DNA of 64,000 nucleotides from Nectonema munidae (Eukaryota; Nematomorpha; Nectonematoida; Nectonematidae), in the NCBI GenBank assembly GCA_030549495.1, contig JAUIRK010000235.1:310001-374000 (forward strand). Reading direction: 5' to 3'. Shown one piece after another: positions 56,246 to 64,000 of this stretch; position 1 is the first letter of the stretch, and each line of letters starts with the position of its first letter. A model generated the notes under the pieces. That model was not told the DNA's origin. It saw only the letters and a list, made by a program, of their open reading frames with translations, and did no database searches. The translations under genes were made by a program, and so were the position numbers.

Positions 56246-56985
56246 ATATGTTCTTCTTGATTGATAATTCACAGATGCAATTTTCGTAGGTAGACTGAGA
56301 AAAAAATTAGTTCAACTTACTAATAAGTAAAGGCTCACTGATGAATTATTAAGGTTTACCAAGTTTGAAAGTGTAACTTATGAACAAAATTAGTAAAAAG
56401 TTAAGAATAATTATTAGTTATAGATTTAATTATAAAAAAAATAAACTAGAAAATACCTGTAATGATAACTGCGCATTACTACAGCTCAGTCAACTTTGCT
56501 ATTATTAACCTAATAAGTTCAATAAAGTAACATCAAATTTGAAAATTGATCTAAATAAGCTAAAAAAATGTTTGATAATTCATAAAACATATATGATAGT
56601 TCATATTAATTTTTCTAAAATTGATTCTTCCATAATGATTTGTTCTAAGGATATCATTAAAAAAAGAACATGGAAGATATATCGTGAAAACTCAATATAA
56701 ATCTTTGCTTTTAACACCATTTAAATTTTTCTTTGTTTATTTTAAATGAGGCCTCCTTCTCTTTATCTACATGAGTGCATTGTACGTTCGTTATTAATTA
56801 AACATCCTCAAACATCGAAGAAAATAATGAATGCTGGTGTATTATTTGTTTATATTTGTGAAAATAGCATAATCCGTAGCCGTAACTGACGAAGTTAGTA
56901 GAGTAGTCGCTAACTAATCCAAATAACAACTGCACTAATCTAATTGCGTAGTAAGTGTACTAATTTTTTTTCCCAATGATCAGTT
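56246..56985. other. AT-rich stretch, possible LINE trace
   Basis: LKIDLNKLKKCLIIHKTYMI near 56540 faintly resembles a LINE thumb region. It is too weak to call. Confidence 0.3.
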
Positions 56986-57095
56986 CTCAAATGAGGAAAA
57001 TCAAAAAACTTGCTCAAAAAGGTAAAGACTCATTGTGAGTTTGATCAGTGGATAAATGATGAAATAATTGATGAAGAAAAAATGGCATATCAATT
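56986..57095 (+). pseudogene. hAT transposase fragment, inverted duplicate of 58690-58795
   Basis: CEFDQWINDEIIDEEKMAYQ closely matches the minus-strand CEFDQWIDEIIDEEKTAYQL at 58.7 kb, and the DNA matches at about nine bases in ten. The copy ends abruptly after YQL. Confidence 0.6.
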
Positions 57096-58429
57096 ATATT
57101 CCCTCTCTGCCTTTTTATTGCTTAATGAATTATGTTATCGTATGTTATGTGTGTTAAAAAAAGACGGCGCCTTCAAAATACATGAAAAAAGGGACACTTT
57201 ATAGTTTTTAGCAGGTTTTTTAAGTAGTTCTATGTAACTATGATAAGTTCAACTTTTATGAGTATATGTAACCAAATGTTGAAATAAAGAGAGAGAAATG
57301 ACTTTATTAGGAAGATATCTTTACATCTACTTCCATCAACCAAATAAAGAAAAGAATGAGTTTAATTAGAATTAAAAATTTGTGTACATATATGTATGTG
57401 CATTTATCGAACTAAAGACGTTTGTTTGTTTCAGAATTGATCAAATGCACGTTTACTTATGATAATATGAAAAAGTGATTGATTTTGCATATAAATTATG
57501 ACAAAAAATTACCGCTAGTTTTATGTCATAGTATCAATATTCCAGTGGGAACGAAAATGTTCGCCCAAAAAAAGCTACAGAATCTTGGATTGAAAATATT
57601 GACTTTCGTCCGCTCAATCAATTATATTTGAAGTCGTTTTTCATATAAATTACTTTTATATATTTTTGATTTTGAGAAAATTGCTAAATGAAAATTTGCA
57701 TTAAAAGTTATATTTGCGAATGAAAAAGTAAAAAATTCATTTTAAAAAATTATAACAGTTTTGGTGTTCAAATTTGAAAATTGTAAAAACAATTGCCATT
57801 CCTTTGAATACAAAAAAAACTTTTGGCAATTTCAACTGGAGAACTGCACGCGCCTATTTTCTTCAAACCATATGTCCTGTCATAATCGTTTAAACTTAAA
57901 TATGTTCAGTACCCAAACCCGCCTGTTATTTTAAACTATACTCCATCCAGTATTTTTAATATTTTTTGAGCCGCGCAAACCAGCCCGGTATTTCTAAATA
58001 GTTTTCGGAACCCGTTCGTCTCCTCTTTTTTCAAATATTTTTTAACCACCTATTTTTCTTTCACGCCATTTTTTGTACAAAATTATCTCTTTTCGCCACT
58101 TTTTACTTTTTAAAATACATAAACTTTGTAGCTTTTATGTCATTTGAATTTGGTCATCACATAATCAATTTTTTCTGTTATTTTCAAGTATATTTTGATA
58201 TTTGGTCAAAAATTTTTGATTCAATTTTTCCGACTTTTGGGTTTTATTGAAACCTCTTGTATGAAGTTATAAGCTAATTGTCTAGAGTGTGGATGCAAAC
58301 TAAAACCATTAAAATCAATAATAATCCACACTTTGAATAATCAGCGCACGTTATCCACGTATTTTATTTATCACTGGCTAAAACTAATTTATAAAATTGT
58401 ATGCATTAGAAAGTCAAGGAAGCTTATTT
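57096..58429. other. No gene recognised
   Basis: AT-rich sequence between the two inverted hAT fragments. It could be part of the same element but no motif is readable. Confidence 0.4.
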
Positions 58430-58800
58430 TCAAAATGAAATTTAATAGAATTCATAAATTATTCTGCAAAAAGAGAAGACCATTAACATTGTTTGGATTG
58501 AGACATGTTCTTCTTTTGTTGAGAGTTATACCTGCAATGCTGAAATTTCTCTCGCCTGAGGCACTAGACTAGGGGCTGAAATATTCAATAATCTTATAAC
58601 AAAATTGGAAAGTTTTGGAAATCTATACTTTTATTCTTCTTCGACCAAATTAATATACCTTCTTCTGAATCAAATTTGCTCTCTAAGTAAACATCTAATT
58701 GATATGCAGTTTTTTCTTCATCAATTATTTCATCTATCCACTGATCAAACTCACATTTGACAAGTTTTTTGATTTTCTTCATTTGAGAATTGTGTTTCCC
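58430..58800 (-). pseudogene. hAT transposase C-terminal relic
   Basis: The minus frame MKKIKKLVKCEFDQWIDEII, YQLDVYLESKFDSEEGILIW and NKSIDFQNFPIL is the region before the dimerisation domain (family L-x-x-W-x-x-x-x-x-x-F-P-x-L). After a frameshift it continues RNFSIAGITLNKRRTCLNPN and NVNGLLFLQNNL (family E-R-x-F-S-x-A-G-x-x-x-x-x-x-R-x-x-L-x-P-x-x-V-x-x-L-x-F-L-x-x-N). This is the Ac/Hermes-like kind of hAT, not the ZBED5 kind found elsewhere in the window. Confidence 0.75.
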
Positions 58801-59018
58801 TCTCTATATTAATTTCATTAGGAACATAGTTAAATATTTTTAGATTCTTCGTATACCATTTAACATTTTCATTTGTCGAAATTTCGGACACAAAGTGAAG
58901 CTACTTGATGAAAAAATGAGCGCTTAAATTTGTTTATTTAAAAGTTCTTTTTCTGTATATATTTGTTAATTTTTATGTACTATTATTTTAAGTTCTGAAT
59001 CAAATGTGTTTGGTTTAA

Positions 59019-59148
59019 CCCATTTAAGACCAAGCAAAGCAGACGATATCTAAAAAAACGCAGACGATTTATATTCAAAGTCATTGAAAAAAGCAGACGA
59101 AGATGAAATTACTTATGTTCCAAAATAGGAACATTGGTCGTAAATGGG
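59019..59148. mobile_element. 130-bp TTAA MITE, copy 2
   Basis: It is flanked by TTAA at 59015-59018 and 59149-59152. Its ends are CCCATTTA and TAAATGGG. About 126 of 130 bases match 31936-32065, so both moved recently from a common source. Confidence 0.85.
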
Positions 59149-60427
59149 TTAAGTAGCTAACTGTCCTTGAAACTCTAAAATTCAAACTCAGGTTGACTTT
59201 AAACTTCAAAAGAAAATCTACAAGGATTTCTGAATTTCAATTTGGGGAAGCAAGCTTATCCGCGCGGGACCAGCCTTTAATTTAAGAAAGTGATAGAATT
59301 ATTTACGATAGATGAAGAAATTAATCATCTTCTTAAATAATAAATTCTAACAATATGTTAGAAAAACGCATACAATAGTAGGCATATATTCTAGGGGATG
59401 TTTTTGGTTAAGCTTTTTCAAGTAGAAAAATATTAGCATTGAATAGTTATAGGAATTTATAATTATACTAATTGATAAGTGGAATATCTAGGGAATGTTC
59501 TGCCCGGGCCGTTTTTCGCCTCTCCTATTTGTTTGCCATGAAAAAGACGACGTATTGCACTGTGACTCTTTTTAAATATCTTAAATATGAATTAACCCAA
59601 CACATTTGGTCAAAGAACACTGAATCTCTCTTTGACTCTAATCTAATGTGCCATACAAACTGTTTGGCAATTAAATTTTTGCTTTCATCATCAAGATACA
59701 AACATAGGAAAGTGGAAATAAGGGCGAAGAAAAAAAGGTCAAAAATGTGGTTTAAGAGACACGATGATGATGATGATGATGTTTAAATTGATTTAAAAAA
59801 AGCAGGTGGCAAAGCAAGAAAAAAAGTTTTCAAACGCAGTACTTTTGAGGGCAAGACAACCGGATTAAGTGGAGCGTTAGAGTACAATAACAAAAGAAAG
59901 ACATGCATCATAAATACACACACGATATGATACAGCTTATTAGTGAAAGGGTTAAACAGTCCACAAATAAGTAGTTGAATTTTCAATTGTAGCCATGAAT
60001 ATATGCAATATGCAACCTGGTTAAAAAACTTTTGAAAAAAGAATATTGCCTTTTAGAGGTCTATAGTATATATACATTTAAATATTAAAACACACCATTT
60101 CCAATCATCCATTTCATGGTCGTACATAAATCAAAAGCGCAAAGAAGAAAGCCTTCCAAGTGGTACGCGAGATGTTTTTCAAAAATTCAAAAAAAGTACT
60201 TGTTTTAACAGAAATTCCCACACAGAGAAACCTAGTGTAATGTGAATTTGGCTAAAGTTCATTTTCTTTAGTTCCTCAACTGTAATACATGTAAATATGT
60301 GCATATGCGTATAATTAACTTACCATCTTCGTGATTGTTTATTTTTATCGATTATTATGTAAATTATTATATATATTCAATGCAAATTTTAGTTTTATTT
60401 CAGATTATTATTATAGCGTCAAATCAA
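59149..60427. other. No gene recognised
   Basis: A plus frame at 59472-59786 ends in a GAT microsatellite (59763-59780, poly-Asp) and has no family resemblance. It may be unrelated to any gene. Confidence 0.4.
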
Positions 60428-60428
60428 G

Positions 60429-62341
60429 ATGCCCAAACGACAGTATAGCGATCAATATATTAATTTTGGTTCTATGAATCGAAGAATAGGGAAGAATCTG
60501 TGCCACGGTGTGTGGTGTGTTTGAAGACATTATCAAATGCATCAATGAAGCCTTTTACAACGCCATCTCCAAACTAATCATCCAGACTAGAAAGACCGCG
60601 ATCCTAATTATTTTAAACAACATGAGAAAAAAGACTAGACAAAACGGGGAAGTAAGTAATATCAGCAGTCGGTTGGTATTGTAGCAGCCTTTTGTGAAAT
60701 TGCACTTTTTTGGCGAAGAAATAAAAGCCTTCCACAACAAATGGTGAAGCATGGCATCGTTGATGAAGCAGTGTCAAATAAAACGATACAGAGGTGTATT
60801 ACAGAAATGTCTACTGTTTGAACCAGTCATTACGGAAGTACAGGGCTCAAAATATGGATTTGCAATACAACTGCCCGAATCAACGGACGTGCCAAACTGC
60901 AACAGCTCCTGGTATATGTGCGTTATGCTACTAAGGATGCAATTCGAAGTGAATTCTGACTCTTGACCAATGAAATGGCAACTCCAACAAAAGGAAAATA
61001 CGTGTTTGAGCTTATAAAAACTTTTTCAAAGAAAATGGTCTCCAATGGACCAAGCTAGTAGGTTGCACAACTGACGGCGCTCCTGTTATGCTTTGGGAAA
61101 AATCAGGGTTCCAAGCTCGGGTGTAAGCAGTATCTCCATCTGTCACTTCTGTTCACTGTTTCATACACCGATTTGCTCTCTCTGCTAAAGTTCCACCTAC
61201 CGATATGAAGACAAGCTTGAAACTGGTGGTTAAGATGGTAAACTACATTATGATATCTGCCCTAAATTGTCGTTTCTTCAAGGTCATCTGTGAGGATATC
61301 GGATCAGAATATACGTCATTGGTTTTCATACGGAAGTGAGGTGTCTTTCTCGAGGGAATACCACTATGCTCTTTTTTGTGCTGAGAAAGGAGCTGCTTCA
61401 ATTTTTCCAAACAAAAGATCACGAAGTTCTGAAGATCCTTGAAGATGGAAACTTCACTCTTTACCTTGCCTACCTGTCAGATATTTTTGGAGTCATGTAT
61501 CATTTGAATTGTTCTCAGGGCGCTGGAAGTAACATCATTGTTTTCTCAATCAAATTGACTGCATTTACTCGAAAGCTCGCTTTGTGGATTGAGAACAGAC
61601 CGCTTGGAATGTGTGAGAATGTGGCGTCACTTGGGGAGCCTAGTATTGCATTTGGTCAAGAGATCACCAAAGATCTCCTTCTGTTGAAAGATGAAATCAG
61701 GCAGTACTTTTTCAATGATCGTGATACACAAACTTGCACTTACATTCGGAATCCATTCACTACTATTTAACACTGGTGATTTCATAGTGGGAACTGGTGA
61801 ACAAGAAGAACTCCTCGATTTGCAGTGCGACGAAGGTGAAAAACATAAATTGGCCAACTTCTGGTTAAATGTAAGTCTCTCCTATCCGTCACTAGTGAAA
61901 AGCAATTCCTCAGCTTCTCATATTTCCAACGACATGGGAATGCGAACAAGAGTTTTCTACCTTTCTTACAATCAAGTTAGGGGTTAGGGTTAAAAATCGT
62001 TTCGTAAACCCAGAACACAATTTCCGATGTTGTGCGAGCATAATATCTCCACGGCTTGCAAAACTAGTAGGAGAAAAGCAACTCCAGCCATCGCATTGAC
62101 TTATGGGTACTTATTGGTCGATAATTTAAATATTTTTGCTTGTTTATGGTTATGCACATATGCAAATAAATTAAGTTAAGTATTGTATATTTTTTAATTG
62201 CGTATTGGTTTACTTGTATTATATTTATATTTTAAGTATAGTTCTTTTATGGTCAAAAACTAATCGTCAAAATTAGGTGGTACGTACCTACAGAATAATT
62301 TCATAAGTGGTACACAGCAACAAAAAGGTTGGGAAACCGTG
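60429..62341 (+). pseudogene. ZBED5-like hAT transposase relic, near full length
   Basis: The ATG at 60429 opens MPKRQYSDQYINFGS, and a shifted frame continues PRCVVCLKTLSNASMKP (BED finger). Then YGFAIQLPESTDV (family L-D-E-S-T-D-V; the first catalytic Asp is replaced by Pro), TTDGAPVML, HCFIHRFALSAKV, DMKTSLKLVVKMVNYI, SALNCRFFKVICEDIGSEYT, YLSDIFGVMYHLNCSQG and FTRKLALWIENRPLGM follow, and near the end LANFWLNVSLSYPSLVKSN. The order is that of a full ZBED5-type hAT protein. There are many frameshifts and stops, so it is dead. A hAT end GGTTGGGAAACCGTG lies at 62327-62341. The 5' terminus was not found. Confidence 0.8.
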
Positions 62342-62363
62342 TTCTACATCTTTACCTATAATT

Positions 62364-63004
62364 CAGTGTTGCTCAATATGCTACATGTGGACCTCCAAGC
62401 GTTCCAAGGGGGTCTATATAAGCATATTTCAATTTTGAAGTCCATCAAATTTTGAAAAGGGCACATATTGAAAATAAAATTTGTATGTTTATTGAAAAAA
62501 ATTTTTATTTTGTTGAGAAAAAGTTCTGAAACTCTAAAAAATGATATATTATGGTAAAAAGCTCATTTATATGTGACTGCTTTCCCATCTTCATATTTTG
62601 TTGAATCAGGTTTACTACTAAAAGTGATTATTAAAATATAATTTATTTTTAATTTCTATATTTGCATTCAAAAAATCGAAACCGACAAAATGTTATTTAT
62701 AGAGGAGATTTCATCTGAAACTCTGACATATCAAATATAGCCTCAAAACATCAAATTCAACCCTCACACTAAAAATATTTTTTCGAATAAAAATTTCCTT
62801 TTTTGACTTAATAATTTTGATTTTATAAAATGTTATTAATTTTTAATCGATTAGCAGATTTAAATATATATATACTATAAAAGAAAGCGATTAAGTACTG
62901 TTTATTTATTCTTATATTTTTGATGCAATAAAAAATATTGGCTCAAAAATGAAATTTTTAGTTCGAAATTGGTCCATAAGAGAAAAAAAGTTTGAGAATG
63001 ACTG
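62364..63004. mobile_element. hAT-type MITE, about 640 bp
   Basis: It starts CAGTGTTGCTCAATATG and ends AAGTTTGAGAATGACTG, imperfect inverted partners of the hAT type. GTGGACCTCCAAGCG and GGGGGTCTATA near the left end resemble the left part of the MITE at 33595. The target duplication is not clear. Confidence 0.5.
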
Positions 63005-64000
63005 ATTATCTTACAAACCAAGCTACGTGTTCTTCTATATGCTTTCCTTCAATGACTCTCTTAAAAAATGCTTATTGCAATGTGTGGACTTATAAATATA
63101 AACAGGCATTCATATAAACTATGCACTCTATAATGAATGATACATTTATTTCGTGTTTAACCCAATGATCTCACTTTTTTGTATATCGAATTAAGGTTGT
63201 TGTTTCAAATGATGGTCAACATTTCATTCCCTCTCTTTTTCTTCTTTATATATTTTCATTGAATTTGCTGAATCAAATTGCTAAGTTGCATATCATAGCC
63301 ATATGCTAGATGTTCTAATTATTGCAAAAATATTTTTTGACCAATTACACATTTGATCATGTTTTTGATTTTATTGTTTGTGTAACAAATAAACCTCGGT
63401 AAGTCATATTAGTATCCATAATTATTTCTTTTAAAAATAAATGTCCAGAAGGAAGGAAATTCATATCAGTTTGAATATCATCTTTAGGATTTTTATTATT
63501 AGGGAATTCTGAAATGGATTTTAGATTCTATGTTTTATATTTATTATATATTTTGTGTTACGAGGAACTTCCTCACTTTTTTTTTAAAATTCTAAATAAA
63601 TTTTTTGCATGAGTGGTCTTAATTAATTCATTAACCCTATAAGGGTATATAACCAACTGAATTTAAAAAGTTATTAAAAAATTGGCTATCCTTACAAATT
63701 TCGTTACTATTCATAAAATCGCTAGCTGCATATTCATGGTGGTTAAATGGCCGTCTCATGTTAAAAACTGTTATTCAAAAGCAAAATTTTTATATCTCTA
63801 TAACCTCTTGGTGTCTATATTAAATTGAGAACTTGCTTTGATACCCCAATTCTTCCAAAACCATCTTTCAAAAGCGACTATAGAGAGTTTAACTCTTTTA
63901 CGGATTTGGTACACAAAGACAATTTGATTTAATGTTTAACCGTTAGAACATTTAAACTTTATTCCCGAAAGAATCTTGATAAAGAAATTGACAGATTGAA
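63005..64000. other. AT-rich right edge, no gene recognised
   Basis: Nothing supported on either strand. Confidence 0.45.

Noticed and set aside
59472-59786. 104-codon plus frame ending in poly-Asp
   Set aside because: The end is a GAT microsatellite. The rest matches no family, and no splice context is visible.
61975-61992. GTTAGGGGTTAGGGTTA-like telomere words
   Set aside because: Only two imperfect units inside a transposase relic; not an array.

Overview
This is AT-rich animal DNA. It has spliced genes with long introns, no bacterial-type operons, and dense DNA transposons and non-LTR retrotransposons. The one host gene I can support is a two-pore-domain (K2P) potassium channel on the minus strand. 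Its exons lie between about 24.2 kb and 4.35 kb. The repeat mix (many hAT elements including ZBED5-like ones, piggyBac and TTAA MITEs, and LINEs with several kinds of simple-repeat tail) suggests an arthropod. A copepod such as a salmon louse is my guess, from general resemblance only.

Layout: 0-0.4 kb holds the 5' part of a piggyBac transposase relic that runs off the left edge. 4.35-24.2 kb is the K2P gene. Four exons are well supported (TM1; extracellular cap plus first pore helix; first filter plus TM2; TM3, second pore and TM4). A fifth small exon for an acidic cytoplasmic loop is likely. The introns are packed with mobile DNA: a nested non-autonomous hAT (4.86-8.05 kb) beside the last exon, a broken Ty3/Gypsy-type LTR element (9.3-13.1 kb) holding a LINE insertion, hAT and MITE copies (14.6-15.2, 18.0-18.5, 19.1-19.5 kb), a LINE piece (20.3-21.2 kb), a hAT transposase relic (21.6-22.9 kb) and a LINE 3' end (22.9-23.4 kb).

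24.2-64 kb has no convincing host gene. It holds hAT relics of several lineages (26.1, 32.8-34.5, 38.8-39.2, 46.1-47.7, 53.0-54.1, 58.4-58.8 and 60.4-62.3 kb), a piggyBac relic (41.5-43.2 kb), LINE pieces (28.4, 34.6, 44.4-45.8, 49.6, 50.2-50.6, 51.6-52.5 and 54.9-56.2 kb), a 3.2-kb element with about 192-bp terminal inverted repeats (35.0-38.2 kb), two near-identical 130-bp TTAA MITEs, a Helitron-like 257-bp insert flanked by a 58-bp duplication, and a tandem array of about 145-bp units ending near a C23 run.

No tRNA, rRNA, CRISPR, toxin or phage system was recognised. I found no convincing undescribed system. The best leads are the small hidden K2P exon, the LINE C-terminal Cys motif shared across copies with different 3' tails, the long-TIR element and the Helitron-like insert.
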